DNA of 64,000 nt from Nocardia cyriacigeorgica (GCF_029868385.1 NZ_JARWNX010000024.1:62001-126000), one strand, 5' to 3'. Positions 17,451 to 26,899 are shown, numbered from the stretch's first letter. Program-made: numbers and translations. Notes: generated by a model not told the origin, from the letters alone.

Positions 17451-18971
17451 CTACCCGGGCAGGATCAGCCCGTGACGTACCAGTCCGGCCACCACCCCGA
17501 GCGCCTCCGCCGCGAACTCGGGCGTGACGGTGCCGTCCCCATGGGCGATGGCCAGCAGTTCGATCAGTTCGTGCAACGGCAGCCCATCCGGCCGCATTCC
17601 CGCTACCAGGGAGATCGTCGTCTCGTCCACCTCGTGCTGCCAGCGCGGTCCGTCACCGCGGTGCAGCCTTGCCACCTGCTGCGACCAGCCTTGCTGGCCG
17701 GGCAGATACACCCGCTCCAGCGCTGTCGCCGGGTCGACGGTGAAACGGGTCGACCAGGCGAGGTCGTTATCGGCGGCGACCGCGCGCAACCAGGCCGAGC
17801 GTTCGAAATACCGGGTCGCCTCCTCGCCGAGCGGATCGTCGAAGCCGTGGGTGAGGTCCTCGGCCAGCAGTTCGGTGGGCCCGTCGATGGCGCGCAGGTA
17901 GACGAATCCGAACCCGATGCCCTCCACCTCGGCGCCGGTGAAGGCGTCGAGCCACTGTTCGGCACGCTGCTGGGCCTGCGGCTCACGTGGATCCAGACCG
18001 GCGTCACGCAGCCAGGTGCCCACATACAGCGCGGGGTCGGCGACATCGCGCTGCACCACCCAGGCATCGACACCATGGGCGGGTAGCCACGAGGACACGC
18101 GCTGGCGCCAGTCCTGCCCGTCGACGTGCACCCAGGCGGCCAGCATCGCGGCCGTGCCGCCCGGTGCGAGCAGCTGCGGCGCCTGCGAGATCACCAGCTC
18201 GCTCGCACCGTCGAGGGCGAGACCGGAATCCCGGTAGGTGTGCTCGACTCGCGCCGGTCCGACCACGAACGGGGGATTGGCCACCACCTGGTCGAAACGA
18301 CGCCCGGCGACCGGCTCGAACCAGGACCCTTCCAGCAGTTCGAGATCCAGCTCGTTGAGTTCGGCGGTGGCCTCGGCCAGCCACAACGCGCGGCGATTCA
18401 CATCGGTGGCGGTGATCCGCCCCGCATAGGAGGCGGCGTGCACGGCCTGGACACCACATCCGGTACCGAGATCGAGCACCGAGCCGACCGGGCCGGTCGG
18501 GGTGGCGCGCAGCAGCGACAGCGACGCATGACCGACACCGAGGACGTGGTCGGCGGTGAGGGTGCGTCTGCGCATCGAATCGTCGAGGTCGGACAGGATC
18601 CAGCGGGTGCCGGAACCGGCATCCAGCGGCCGCAGATCCAGTGCCGCCCGCAGCTGATCGCCATCGCGTTCCAGCAGGCCCGCCGCCACGGCCTGGTCGA
18701 GATCCACCGGTGCGAGGGCCGCCGCCACCTCGGGCTCCGGCAGCGCGTCGCCGAGCAGCAGCAGGCGGATCAGCGTGCCGAGTTCACCGGCCGCACGCGC
18801 CGCGCGGCGGACCGGCACCGGTTCGGAGCGCCCGAGCGCGGCGTGGACCTCGGCGCCGAGCACCTCCAACAGAGTGTCGGCGTCGTAGCCGACCCGAATC
18901 AACGCGGCCCGCAACGCGGGGCACAGAGCGGTGAGCGGCGATCCCGTGGTGGTCGAACGATTGGTAGGCAC
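17451..18971 (-). CDS. SAM-dependent methyltransferase of the release-factor N5-glutamine type (DUF7059)
   Basis: About 506 residues. An N-terminal helical domain (DUF7059-like) precedes a class I methyltransferase with DLGTGCGVQAVHA (SAM loop) and VANPPFVVG, the NPPF/Y motif of enzymes that methylate glutamine or adenine amino groups. The C-terminal 200 residues are an actinobacterial extension rich in tryptophan. The substrate is unknown; PrmC-like protein methylation or an rRNA/tRNA base are both possible. The GTG at 18971 is chosen because upstream residues in this frame overlap the end of DUF3099 sequence and look non-coding. It is transcribed toward sigB with a 184-base gap. Confidence 0.8.
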   Translation of the reverse strand: MPTNRSTTTGSPLTALCPALRAALIRVGYDADTLLEVLGAEVHAALGRSEPVPVRRAARAAGELGTLIRLLLLGDALPEPEVAAALAPVDLDQAVAAGLLERDGDQLRAALDLRPLDAGSGTRWILSDLDDSMRRRTLTADHVLGVGHASLSLLRATPTGPVGSVLDLGTGCGVQAVHAASYAGRITATDVNRRALWLAEATAELNELDLELLEGSWFEPVAGRRFDQVVANPPFVVGPARVEHTYRDSGLALDGASELVISQAPQLLAPGGTAAMLAAWVHVDGQDWRQRVSSWLPAHGVDAWVVQRDVADPALYVGTWLRDAGLDPREPQAQQRAEQWLDAFTGAEVEGIGFGFVYLRAIDGPTELLAEDLTHGFDDPLGEEATRYFERSAWLRAVAADNDLAWSTRFTVDPATALERVYLPGQQGWSQQVARLHRGDGPRWQHEVDETTISLVAGMRPDGLPLHELIELLAIAHGDGTVTPEFAAEALGVVAGLVRHGLILPG

Positions 18972-19038
18972 ATCGGTACTCTGCCACCGCGCCCACCTGC
19001 GACCGCTTCCACTACCCCCGGAATGTCCGGCCGATCGC

Positions 19039-19452
19039 TCAGCCGTCGATGGCGTTGTGCGGTCGCGATTCGAGCGCGGGGCGCTGCCGGTCCCAGCGGC
19101 TGGGTTCGTTCTTGTCGCGGGGCGGGCGATCATTGGCGATCAGCACCGCGATCCACGGCAGCGGAATCGAGGCGACGATGATCAGGATCGAGATGAGCGC
19201 GTTGCTGAATGCGCCGTAGGCGAGCGCCGCCAGCACCAGCGCCGGAATGCGGAAGGCCATGATGATCGTGTAGCGGCGGACCCGTGCGCGGTGCTGGTCC
19301 TCGAGCGACGGCGCGGCCTCGGTGATGAGGACCGGATGTTTATCGTCACCGGGGAAATAACCGGCTGAACGGCGGGGCCGGGGCGGCATCGGCGCGCCGG
19401 TCGGGTCGTCACGGCCGACGCTCTTGTCGGAAGAATCGCCGTGCTGCTGCAT
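19039..19452 (-). CDS. DUF3099 small membrane protein
   Basis: 137-residue protein with two adjacent hydrophobic helices (about residues 68-110: FRIPALVLAALAYGAF and ISILIIVASIPLPWIAVLIA) between charged ends. It is the DUF3099 family, counterpart of Rv2709 beside mycobacterial sigB. The conserved segment VLITEAAPSLEDQHRARVRRY precedes the first helix. Function is unknown; it is probably in the cytoplasmic membrane. The ATG at 19452 is the likely start, since the longer frame runs antisense across the DUF3039 gene. It diverges from DUF3039 across an 81-base gap. Confidence 0.82.
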   Translation of the reverse strand: MQQHGDSSDKSVGRDDPTGAPMPPRPRRSAGYFPGDDKHPVLITEAAPSLEDQHRARVRRYTIIMAFRIPALVLAALAYGAFSNALISILIIVASIPLPWIAVLIANDRPPRDKNEPSRWDRQRPALESRPHNAIDG

Positions 19453-19533
19453 ACCCCGAGTCTTCCACTGTCGACAGCGGGGCGCACACCCGGTGGTCAC
19501 GACGCCGCGATCGGGATACGGCATCATGGAGGC

Positions 19534-19770
19534 GTGAGTACCGACACTCTGGTTCGCCCGGATACGACCACCGACGAGACGACCGGCGACGACGTCCCCA
19601 AGTTCTTCCACTACGTGAAGAAGGACAAGATCGCCGAAAGCGCCGTCATGGGCACCCATGTCGTCGCCCTGTGCGGCGAGGTGTTCCCGGTGACCCGTTC
19701 GGCCAAGCCCGGCTCGCCGGTCTGCCCCGACTGCAAGAAGGTCTACGAGCAGTTGCGCAAGGGCGACTGA
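19534..19770 (+). CDS. DUF3039 small zinc-ribbon-like protein
   Basis: 78-residue protein, counterpart of Rv2708c. It starts at GTG 19534 after a good ribosome site (ATGGAGG). The core has FFHYVKKDKIAESAV and a C-x(16)-C-x2-C pattern (LCGEVF...VCPDCKKVYEQL) that could bind zinc. The function of DUF3039 is unknown. Its constant place next to DUF3099 and YihY near sigB and sigA is a signature of Mycobacteriales. Confidence 0.85.
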   Translation: MSTDTLVRPDTTTDETTGDDVPKFFHYVKKDKIAESAVMGTHVVALCGEVFPVTRSAKPGSPVCPDCKKVYEQLRKGD

Positions 19771-19801
19771 CACCGCCGGTCCGGCTCGCGCGGCGCGCCC
19801 G

Positions 19802-20935
19802 TCATCGTTCGGGCGCGGTGGGCGAGGGCTGCGCGCCGTCTCGCACCACCGGCCCGGTTCGCGCCTGCGTGTCATCGCTCGGTAGACCGGGTGGATCCTT
19901 CGCCCACGCGGGTTCGATACCGGCCGACGCGCCGGTCGGCTCCGGTTCCTGCTCCGTGGCGTCGCCGCGCACCTGATCGGCCAGCCATGCCTTCACCTGT
20001 TCGACCCGGGTGGCGCGTGCGGGCCAGAACTCCTGCACCGCCGCGTTGAACTCCGCGCCCACGATGACGGCGAAGGCGAGGAAGAACGTGAACAGCAGGA
20101 ACGCGATCGGCGTGGCGAGCGCGCCGTAGCTGACCCCGGTGCGGGTCACCCATCCCAGGTATCGCCGCAGGCCCTCACTGGCCGCCATGAAGAACACACC
20201 GGCCACCAACGCACCGCCGAAGAGGCGATGCCACGGCAGCGAGGTGTGCAGCGCCAGTTTGTACAGCGTGGTCAGTCCGACGATCAGCAGCAGGCCGACG
20301 CCCGGATAGTAGAACGCATCGATCAGCCGCAGACCCGGCTCGCGCCAGCCCTCGGGCAGGGCGCGACCGATCAACACCGGGCCGAGCGCGATCACCGGCA
20401 GCAGGAACACCGCCGCCACCAGGAACTGCACGTACAGCAGCAATGCGAAGATGCGCTGCCAGACCGGATGCCTGGCGTCCTGCTGCCCGTGCGCCTCGAC
20501 GATTGCGTCGACGAACGTGGCCATCGCCGAGGAACCGGCCCACAGTGACAGCACGAAACCCACCGAGACGAACGCCGCCCGGCCCCGGCCCAGCACATCG
20601 CCGACGGTGGGTTCGATGAGATCGTGCACCACCGTCGGATTGAACAGATCCCGGCTGAAGGCCAGGATCTTGGACTCGACGATCTCGACGGTGTCCGGGC
20701 CGAACAGACCACCGACATAGCCGAGGCTGCCGAGCACACCGAGCAGCAACGGCGCCAGCGACATCGTCTGCCAGAACGCGGCCGCCGCCGATTTGGCGAA
20801 GATCGAATCCTGCCAGGCCTTGACCGCCACCCGGGCCACCAGCCGCCAGGTCTGCCCGCCCGCCCGCGCCACCGCCGTGGCCGCGCGCCGCGAGGCGGTG
20901 GCCGCGGCGGCGCGGGTATCCGGCAGGTTGCTCAT
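19802..20935 (-). CDS. YihY/virulence factor BrkB family membrane protein
   Basis: About 377 residues with six predicted membrane helices of the YihY/BrkB (formerly RNase BN-like) family, counterpart of Rv2707. Family features include AFWQTMSLAPLLLGVLGSLGYVGGLF, a conserved VGLTTLYKLALHTSLPWHRLFGGALVAG segment and WVTRTGVSYGALATPIAFLLF. The C-terminal tail of about 60 residues is cytoplasmic and proline/glutamate rich. The transport role is unproven; an export or envelope function is assumed. ATG 20935 is chosen over an ATG seven codons upstream; neither has a strong ribosome site. Convergent with DUF3039. Confidence 0.87.
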   Translation of the reverse strand: MSNLPDTRAAAATASRRAATAVARAGGQTWRLVARVAVKAWQDSIFAKSAAAAFWQTMSLAPLLLGVLGSLGYVGGLFGPDTVEIVESKILAFSRDLFNPTVVHDLIEPTVGDVLGRGRAAFVSVGFVLSLWAGSSAMATFVDAIVEAHGQQDARHPVWQRIFALLLYVQFLVAAVFLLPVIALGPVLIGRALPEGWREPGLRLIDAFYYPGVGLLLIVGLTTLYKLALHTSLPWHRLFGGALVAGVFFMAASEGLRRYLGWVTRTGVSYGALATPIAFLLFTFFLAFAVIVGAEFNAAVQEFWPARATRVEQVKAWLADQVRGDATEQEPEPTGASAGIEPAWAKDPPGLPSDDTQARTGPVVRDGAQPSPTAPER

Positions 20936-21102
20936 GGTGTGACAAGCATCGCGCACCCGCGCGAGATCGGCTGGACCGGGCGGAGGTCGTGTCGGTGGGC
21001 AGCAGGTGAACCGCCGGTTACCTGCGCCGCTGTTTGTGATGCCGGTCGCGCCCGTCGCGTCGGTTTGGCGACATACCGGGATCGCCCGTTAGTGTTCTCT
21101 GC

Positions 21103-22830
21103 GTGACAGGTTCGGGTGGCGCCACTGCGGCGGGAGGAGCGCTACGCGCCTGGCAGCGTCGCGCACTCACCAAATACCTTGCGACCAAACCCCGTGACTT
21201 CCTCGCGGTCGCGACCCCTGGCGCGGGTAAGACCACCTTCGCGCTACGGGTCGCCGCGGAGTTGCTGGCCGATCGCACCGTCGACCAGATCACCGTGGTC
21301 GCACCGACCGAACACCTCAAGCACCAGTGGGCGCACTCGGCGGCCCGCGCGGGGATCGCGCTGGATTCGCGGTTCTCCAACAGCACCGGCGGCACCTCCG
21401 GCGACTATCACGGCGTCGTGGTCACCTATGCGCAGGTCGCCGCGCACCCGTTCAAGCATCGGGTGCGCACGGAGAATCGCCGCACGCTGGTGATCCTGGA
21501 CGAGATCCACCATGCGGGCGACGCCAAGACCTGGGGCGACGCCGCCGCCGAGGCCTTCGGCGACGCCACCCGCAGGCTCGCCCTCACCGGAACCCCGTTC
21601 CGCAGCGATGACAGCCAGATCCCGTTCGTCACCTACGAACCCGATGAGGGCGGCTTCCCGCGCTCGCGTGCCGACCACTCCTACGGATACTCCGAAGCGC
21701 TCGCCGACGGCGTCGTCCGTCCGGTGGTGTTCCTCGCCTATTCCGGTGAGGCGCATTGGCGTGACAGCGCGGGGGAGGAGTATTCCGCACGGTTGGGTGA
21801 GCCGCTGAACGCCGAACAGACCGCGCGGGCATGGCGGACCGCGCTCGACCCGTCGGGCGACTGGATGTCGGCGGTGCTGCGGGCGGCCGATATGCGGCTC
21901 GGACAGCTGCGCTCCTCCGGTATGCCCGACGCGGGCGGGCTGGTGATCGCGACCGATCAGGAACGCGCCCGCGCCTACGCGGAACTGCTGGAACATCTGA
22001 CCGGCACGCCACCGGTGCTCGTCCTGTCCGACGATCCCGCCTCCTCGGCCCGGATCGGCGAGTTCAGCGCGGGGACCCAGCCGTGGATGGTCGCGGTGCG
22101 CATGGTGTCCGAGGGCGTCGACGTGCCGCGACTCGCGGTCGGGGTCTACGCCACCAGCGCCTCGACCCCGCTGTATTTCGCCCAGGCGATCGGCCGGTTC
22201 GTGCGTGCGCGCAGGCCGGGGGAGACCGCGAGTGTGTTCCTGCCGTCGGTGCCGGTACTGCTCGATCTGGCCGCCCAGCTGGAACTACAGCGCGACCACG
22301 TCATCGGCAAACCGCATCGGCAGTCCGACGGCCTCGACGACGAACTGCTCATCGACGCCAACAAGCAGAAGGACGAGCCCGGCGAGGACGAGAAACCGTT
22401 CGTCGCGCTGGCCGCCGACGCCGAACTCGATCAGGTGATCTACGACGGTTCCTCCTTCGGTACCGCGACCTTCGCGGGTAGCGCCGAGGAAGCCGACTAT
22501 CTCGGTATCCCCGGTCTGCTCGACGCCGAGCAGATGCGTGCGCTGTTGCGGGATCGACAGGCCCGCCAGGTCGCCGAACGCACGGCCGTGGCGGCGATTC
22601 CCGAACCTGCGCCCGCCGTGGGTGGTGCGGCCGAGCGGGTGGCGACGGCCGATAAGCTCGGCGAGCTGCGCCGGGAACTCAACAGCCTGGTGGCAATGCA
22701 TCATCATCGGACCGGCAAACCGCACGGTGTGATCCATGGTGAATTGCGCCGCCAATGCGGTGGCCCGCCGACGGCGTTGGCCAGTGCCGATCAGCTGGGC
22801 GAGCGCATCGCGGCATTGCGCCGCATGTGA
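21103..22830 (+). CDS. SSL2/XPB-like superfamily 2 DNA/RNA helicase
   Basis: 575-residue helicase with the two RecA cores of the DEAD/DEAH superfamily: Walker A TPGAGKTT near residue 45, DEIHH motif II near residue 135, TGTPFRSD motif III, EGVDVPRL motif V and QAIGRFVRARR motif VI. The sequence AWQRRALTKYLAT at the N-terminus acts as the Q-motif-like region. The C-terminal 150 residues are charged and partly helical. The exact substrate is unknown; such proteins occur singly in many actinobacteria and are sometimes annotated as SSL2. It opens the accessory block that separates the YihY gene from sigA. Confidence 0.85.
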   Translation: MTGSGGATAAGGALRAWQRRALTKYLATKPRDFLAVATPGAGKTTFALRVAAELLADRTVDQITVVAPTEHLKHQWAHSAARAGIALDSRFSNSTGGTSGDYHGVVVTYAQVAAHPFKHRVRTENRRTLVILDEIHHAGDAKTWGDAAAEAFGDATRRLALTGTPFRSDDSQIPFVTYEPDEGGFPRSRADHSYGYSEALADGVVRPVVFLAYSGEAHWRDSAGEEYSARLGEPLNAEQTARAWRTALDPSGDWMSAVLRAADMRLGQLRSSGMPDAGGLVIATDQERARAYAELLEHLTGTPPVLVLSDDPASSARIGEFSAGTQPWMVAVRMVSEGVDVPRLAVGVYATSASTPLYFAQAIGRFVRARRPGETASVFLPSVPVLLDLAAQLELQRDHVIGKPHRQSDGLDDELLIDANKQKDEPGEDEKPFVALAADAELDQVIYDGSSFGTATFAGSAEEADYLGIPGLLDAEQMRALLRDRQARQVAERTAVAAIPEPAPAVGGAAERVATADKLGELRRELNSLVAMHHHRTGKPHGVIHGELRRQCGGPPTALASADQLGERIAALRRM

Positions 22831-22842
22831 ACTCGGTCGCGA

Positions 22843-23457
22843 TCAGCTGGCGGCGGAGCGCTCGGGCACGGGCCACGCCGCCATGGCGCGATGGATCGAG
22901 CGCATGAGTTCCTCGTGGCTCGCGCCGTCGCGGGCCTGGATGGACAGCCCGTAGAGCACAGTCGTGTAGAACGCGGCCAGCTCGGCGGTATCGGTATCGG
23001 CCGGGAGATCGCCATCGGCGACGCCGCGGTCGAGCCGCGCACGAAGATCGGCGCTGGTTTCGGTGCGTTTGTCGACGAGGAATTCGCGGATGCTCTCGGT
23101 GCGGGTGGTGTAGGTGGAGCCTGCGAGCACCACCATGCAGCCGTGCGGTGTGTCCGGTGCGGTGTAGGCCGCGGCGTTATCGCACAGCATCGCCTCGATC
23201 GCCGCGCGTGCGGTGGGTTCTTCGCGCAGGGCGCGCGCGGTGAGCGCGCCTTCGGTGCGGCCGTAGAGTTCGATCGCCGCCCGGAACAGGTCTTCCTTGC
23301 TGCCGAACGCCGCGTAGAGGCTGGGGGAGTTGATGCCCATCGCACGGGTGAGGTCGGTCATCGACGAGCCCTCGTATCCGTGCTCCCAGAACACTTCCAT
23401 GGCGCGCCGCAGGGCGACGTCGCGGTCGAAAGCGCGAGGGCGTCCTCGTTCGGCCAC
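22843..23457 (-). CDS. TetR family repressor, BdcR-like
   Basis: 204-residue TetR regulator. The N-terminal helix-turn-helix includes MTDLTRAMGINSPSLYAAFGSKEDLF. The ligand domain has the GCMVV segment and a C-terminal YGLSIQARDGASHEEL stretch seen in the E. coli BdcR (YjgJ) group. It diverges from an SDR gene and shares with it a 105-base region containing a long inverted repeat, the standard layout of a repressor controlling itself and its neighbour. The inducer is unknown. Convergent with the helicase gene, 12 bases apart. Confidence 0.87.
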   Translation of the reverse strand: MAERGRPRAFDRDVALRRAMEVFWEHGYEGSSMTDLTRAMGINSPSLYAAFGSKEDLFRAAIELYGRTEGALTARALREEPTARAAIEAMLCDNAAAYTAPDTPHGCMVVLAGSTYTTRTESIREFLVDKRTETSADLRARLDRGVADGDLPADTDTAELAAFYTTVLYGLSIQARDGASHEELMRSIHRAMAAWPVPERSAAS

Positions 23458-23472
23458 GGGCGATTCCTTTCT

Positions 23473-23544
23473 GTGTCGATCGTTAAATATACCTCTTGAC
23501 GCCGGCGGTTCCGTCCGCTTAGGTATTTATGTACTGATCGACAC
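23473..23544. promoter_or_regulatory. Divergent promoter with long inverted-repeat operators
   Basis: The sequence GTGTCGATC running to ACCT (23473-23494) recurs inverted as AGGT running to GATCGACAC (23521-23544), with only a few mismatches. The arms flank a -35-like TTGACG (23496-23501), with a -10-like TAGGTA (23520-23525) starting in the right arm. The AT-rich arms stand out from the GC-rich surroundings. This fits a TetR operator pair that closes both the regulator and the SDR promoters. Confidence 0.72.
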
Positions 23545-23562
23545 GTAAATGGAGGAGAGTTC

Positions 23563-24303
23563 ATGCCTGATCTGGACGCGACCGTGGCACTGGTGACCGG
23601 CGGCAGCCGCGGGATCGGCGCGGCCATCGCGCGGGAACTGGCCGTCAGGGGCGCCGATGTGGCGCTGACCTATCAGCACGCCGAGGACCGGGCCAAAGCC
23701 GTGGTCGCCGAGATCGAAGCGCTCGGCCGCCGGGCCATCGCGGTACAGGCCGACAGCGCCGACGCGGGCGCGGTCGTGGCCGCCGTGCATCGCACCGCCG
23801 CCGAATTGGGCGGACTCGACATCCTGGTCAACAATGCGGGCATCTTCCCCGCCAAGCCGTACCAGGAATTCACGCTGGATGAGATCGATCAGGCCCTGAA
23901 CGTGCACGCGCGCGCCGCGTTCGTCGCCGGACAGGCCGCGCTCGACCACATGGGCGAAGGCGGACGCATCATCAGCATCGGCACCAACCTGTCCGATCGG
24001 GCGCTGTTCGGCGGGCTGAGCCTGTACAACCTGAGCAAATCCGCGCTCAACGGCTACACCAAAGCCCTCGCCCGCGAACTCGGCCCGCGCGGTATCACCG
24101 TCAACCTGGTGCAGCCCGGCCCCACCGACACCGATATGAACCCGGCCGACGATCCGGACGCCGCCGAACAACTCGCCTTCAGCGCGCTCGGCCGATTCGG
24201 TGCTCCGCAGGACATCGCGGCGACCGTCGCCTTCCTGGCCGGTCCCGCCGGCCGCAGCATTTCCGGCGCGTTCTTCACCGTCGACGGCGGCACCAACGCC
24301 TGA
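23563..24303 (+). CDS. SDR oxidoreductase, BdcA-like
   Basis: 246-residue classical short-chain dehydrogenase. NADP-type loop TGGSRGIG (residues 12-19), NNAG (90-93), the Y155-x3-K159 pair in LYNLSK and the PGPTDTDMNP loop. The catalytic serine position, 14 residues before the tyrosine in the BdcA subgroup, is a threonine (T141 in SIGTNLS). The sequence pattern and the divergent TetR gene match E. coli bdcA-bdcR, where BdcA is reported to bind cyclic di-GMP and favour biofilm dispersal; a plain NADPH reductase role is equally possible. A strong GGAGGAGAG ribosome site precedes the ATG. Confidence 0.86.
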   Translation: MPDLDATVALVTGGSRGIGAAIARELAVRGADVALTYQHAEDRAKAVVAEIEALGRRAIAVQADSADAGAVVAAVHRTAAELGGLDILVNNAGIFPAKPYQEFTLDEIDQALNVHARAAFVAGQAALDHMGEGGRIISIGTNLSDRALFGGLSLYNLSKSALNGYTKALARELGPRGITVNLVQPGPTDTDMNPADDPDAAEQLAFSALGRFGAPQDIAATVAFLAGPAGRSISGAFFTVDGGTNA

Positions 24304-24575
24304 TCGCTCGGCGAGATGCGGCCGGACGGGCGCCGACAACGTGGCAGAACGCGGTACGCGCTGGTGGTCGCGTAGCCGACCCGTCCGGCGATGCCGAGGA
24401 CCGGCAGGCGTCGGCAATCAGCGGCAGCGAGGCGGTCGGCCGGGTCCGAGTACGCCACTGGCCGAGCTCACCCGGTATCGGTGGCGAATGCGGGCTGCGT
24501 GCGGGCGCCGAGGGCGATGTCGGCGGCCTGCGTGATTCGCGCGGTTCGCTGTGCCGCCGGTGCTCGCGGGGAGAA

Positions 24576-25136
24576 TCAGTCCGGCGCGTCGAACCACCCT
24601 GCCGCCACGAGCGTGTTGATCAGAACCCAGCGCGCTGGTTCGCCGGTGCACTCCCCGGCCTCGGTGGCCTCGGTGACGGTGAAGTATCCCTGGATCTCGA
24701 GTGCCAGGCGTGGTGATTCGTCGACGCGGCGGGCCAGGTCGTACAGGACGGCAAGCACGTGAACGCACCGCTGCGTACGGGCCGGACACGAACAGTCCAC
24801 CGCTGTCGGCACGGGTGCGGGGGCGATGCCCGCCGCGACGACGGCGCGGTGCATCTCGTCGGTGAGCGTGACCGGGTCGGCGGGGATGATCGCGGCGATC
24901 GCGTCGATGGTGACGCGTGGCATCGGCGCCACTTCCAGATGCGTCACCGAGGCCTGGCCGCCCCGGTGGATATGCGCGCGCACGGTGCGGCCGGTGACGG
25001 TGGTCTGTACGCCGTTGTTGCGGGCGATGCTGCGTGCGCGCGGCAGCAGCGGGTCGGGTGTGGTCTGGCGCAGCGGTTCGGCCAGGCGTACCAAGTCCAT
25101 GCCCCACAGGGTGTATCCGAATTCGTTATCGGCCAT
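24576..25136 (-). CDS. SWIM zinc finger protein
   Basis: 186-residue protein. The SWIM zinc finger is at about residues 114-125: CSC followed after seven residues by C-x-H (CSCPARTQRCVH). The N-terminal part (FGYTLWGMDLVRLAEPL) and the C-terminal helices are typical of the small SWIM proteins encoded beside SNF2 helicases such as mycobacterial HelZ. It probably contacts nucleic acid or the helicase. Its ATG shares one base with the TGA of the SNF2 gene, so translation is coupled. The 272 bases to the convergent SDR gene hold no gene or clear hairpin. Confidence 0.85.
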   Translation of the reverse strand: MADNEFGYTLWGMDLVRLAEPLRQTTPDPLLPRARSIARNNGVQTTVTGRTVRAHIHRGGQASVTHLEVAPMPRVTIDAIAAIIPADPVTLTDEMHRAVVAAGIAPAPVPTAVDCSCPARTQRCVHVLAVLYDLARRVDESPRLALEIQGYFTVTEATEAGECTGEPARWVLINTLVAAGWFDAPD

Positions 25137-26899
25137 CAGTTCTCCCGTTTGCGGCGCAGGATCTCGATCAGCTGGTCGTCATCGAGGCGGGCCAGTTCGG
25201 CGATACCGGCCGCATCGGCGAGGTCGGTCAGCGCCGATTTACGCCGCTGCATGGCGGCGATGTGTTCCTCGACGGTGGTACCGGAGGTGAGCGTGGTGAC
25301 GGTGACGGTCCGGGTCTGCCCGATGCGATGCGCCCGGTCCGAGGCCTGGGCTTCCACCGCCGGATTCCACCAGCGATCGAAATGGATGACATCGGCGGCC
25401 CGGGTGAGGGTGAGCCCGGTGCCCGCCGCGCGCAGGCTCAGGATCAGCACCGGCGGCCCGTCCACGGACTGGAAGTCGCTGACGATCTGCGCGCGTTCGG
25501 ACTGATCCAATCCGCCGTGGAAGAACGGCGCCGCGACCCCGAACTGTTCGGCCAGATGACGGACCAGCAGCTCACCGGTCTTGCGGTACTGGGTGAACAG
25601 CAGCGTCGGTGCGCCGAGATCGAGATTGTTGGCGACGATATCGGTGCACAGGTCGAGCTTGCCGGACCGGCCGGCCAGCTCGCCCAGCTCACCGGTGATC
25701 AGGCCCGGATGGTTGCACACCTGTTTGAGGGAGGTCAGTGCCGCCAGGATGCGGCTCTGTCGCTGGAGGCCGTGTCCGAAACCGTCGTCGATGGCCCGGT
25801 CGAGCAGCTGATCGTAGAGCTGTTCCTGCTCGCTGGTGAGATCGCAGAGCAGATCGGTGTGGATCTTGGCCGGAAGCGAGGCGGCGACCTGATCCTTTCG
25901 GCGAGCCAGCACCACCGGCTCGATCGCCTCGCGCAGCCGGGCGGCGGCGGTCGTGGACCCGTCGTGGATCGGACGGACGAAACGCCGCCGGAACTGGGTG
26001 CGATGCCCGAAAAGCCGTGGCGCGACCAGGTTCAGCAGGGCCCACAACTCCTCGAGATGGTTCTCCACCGGTGTGCCGGTCAGTGCGACGGTCGCGGCGG
26101 CGTCGATGGCGCGGGCGGCCTTGGACACCCGTGTACGCGGATTCTTCAGCGCCTGCGCCTCATCGAAGACGGCGGTGGCCCACCGGATCTCGCGCAACCC
26201 GGCGCCGTGCAACCGCAGTGTCGGATAGCCGGTGACCACGACCGTCCCCGGTTCGGCCGCGATATCCCCGCCCCGCCAGGCGATCGGGTGCAGACCGGGG
26301 GCGAAGCGCTGGATCTCGTGCACCCAGTTGCCGACCAGCGAGGTCGGGCAGATCACCACCTGCGGTCCGTCGGCCCGTCCGAGCAGCAGGCCGATGGTCT
26401 GCACGGTCTTGCCAAGGCCCATCTCGTCGGCCAGGATCGCGCCGCCGTGATCGGCGGTGGTCGCGCGCAGCCAGCTCACCCCGCGCGCCTGATAGGGGCG
26501 CAGTTCGGCCTTCAGTGATTGCCGCAGGTCGGCGGCCACCGCCTGCGTCGCGGCGAATGCGGTGAGCGCGTGGTGTGCCGAGGTGATCGCGGTGGCTGTC
26601 GCGTTCGGCAGGGCGTGCGCGGCCGGCGGGAGCGGCACGACCTCGTCGGAGAGGTCGGCGCACGACAGTGCTTTCCGCCAGGCCGTGACCGATGCGTCCG
26701 GGTCGGGAAGGGTGGCCGCGACGAACTCCGCAGGTTCGAGTAGTGCGCAGTCGACATCGGTGACCTCGACCGTCGCACTGCCGACCGCGGCCTGTGCGGC
26801 GGTCCCGGTGGGGATGGCCAGCGCCTGGACCGCGGCGACGCCGAGATCGCGCGGTGGGCGTCCCGGGCCGTGACCGGTCCAGGTCCACACCGCGAACAT
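25136..26899 (-). CDS. SNF2-family DNA-dependent ATPase (short HelZ-like)
   Basis: 587 residues from the ATG at 26899. After about 140 residues of spacer comes the SNF2 core: ADEMGLGKTVQTIGLLLG (motif I), FDEAQALKN (motif II), LTGTPVEN (III), then SLRAAGTGLTLTRA (V) and QASDRAHRIGQTR (VI). It would move along or remodel DNA or protein-DNA complexes. HelZ-type relatives carry several hundred more N-terminal residues (DUF3670-type), missing here because a stop codon closes the frame just upstream. The ATG has no ribosome site. The open frame runs 13 codons further to a CTG (26938) with GAGGGG six bases before it, a possible non-canonical start. Confidence 0.84.
   Translation of the reverse strand: MFAVWTWTGHGPGRPPRDLGVAAVQALAIPTGTAAQAAVGSATVEVTDVDCALLEPAEFVAATLPDPDASVTAWRKALSCADLSDEVVPLPPAAHALPNATATAITSAHHALTAFAATQAVAADLRQSLKAELRPYQARGVSWLRATTADHGGAILADEMGLGKTVQTIGLLLGRADGPQVVICPTSLVGNWVHEIQRFAPGLHPIAWRGGDIAAEPGTVVVTGYPTLRLHGAGLREIRWATAVFDEAQALKNPRTRVSKAARAIDAAATVALTGTPVENHLEELWALLNLVAPRLFGHRTQFRRRFVRPIHDGSTTAAARLREAIEPVVLARRKDQVAASLPAKIHTDLLCDLTSEQEQLYDQLLDRAIDDGFGHGLQRQSRILAALTSLKQVCNHPGLITGELGELAGRSGKLDLCTDIVANNLDLGAPTLLFTQYRKTGELLVRHLAEQFGVAAPFFHGGLDQSERAQIVSDFQSVDGPPVLILSLRAAGTGLTLTRAADVIHFDRWWNPAVEAQASDRAHRIGQTRTVTVTTLTSGTTVEEHIAAMQRRKSALTDLADAAGIAELARLDDDQLIEILRRKREN

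Noticed and set aside
24304..24575. Possible gene or terminator between the SDR and SWIM genes
   Set aside because: Short frames lack ribosome sites, and I found no stable hairpin.
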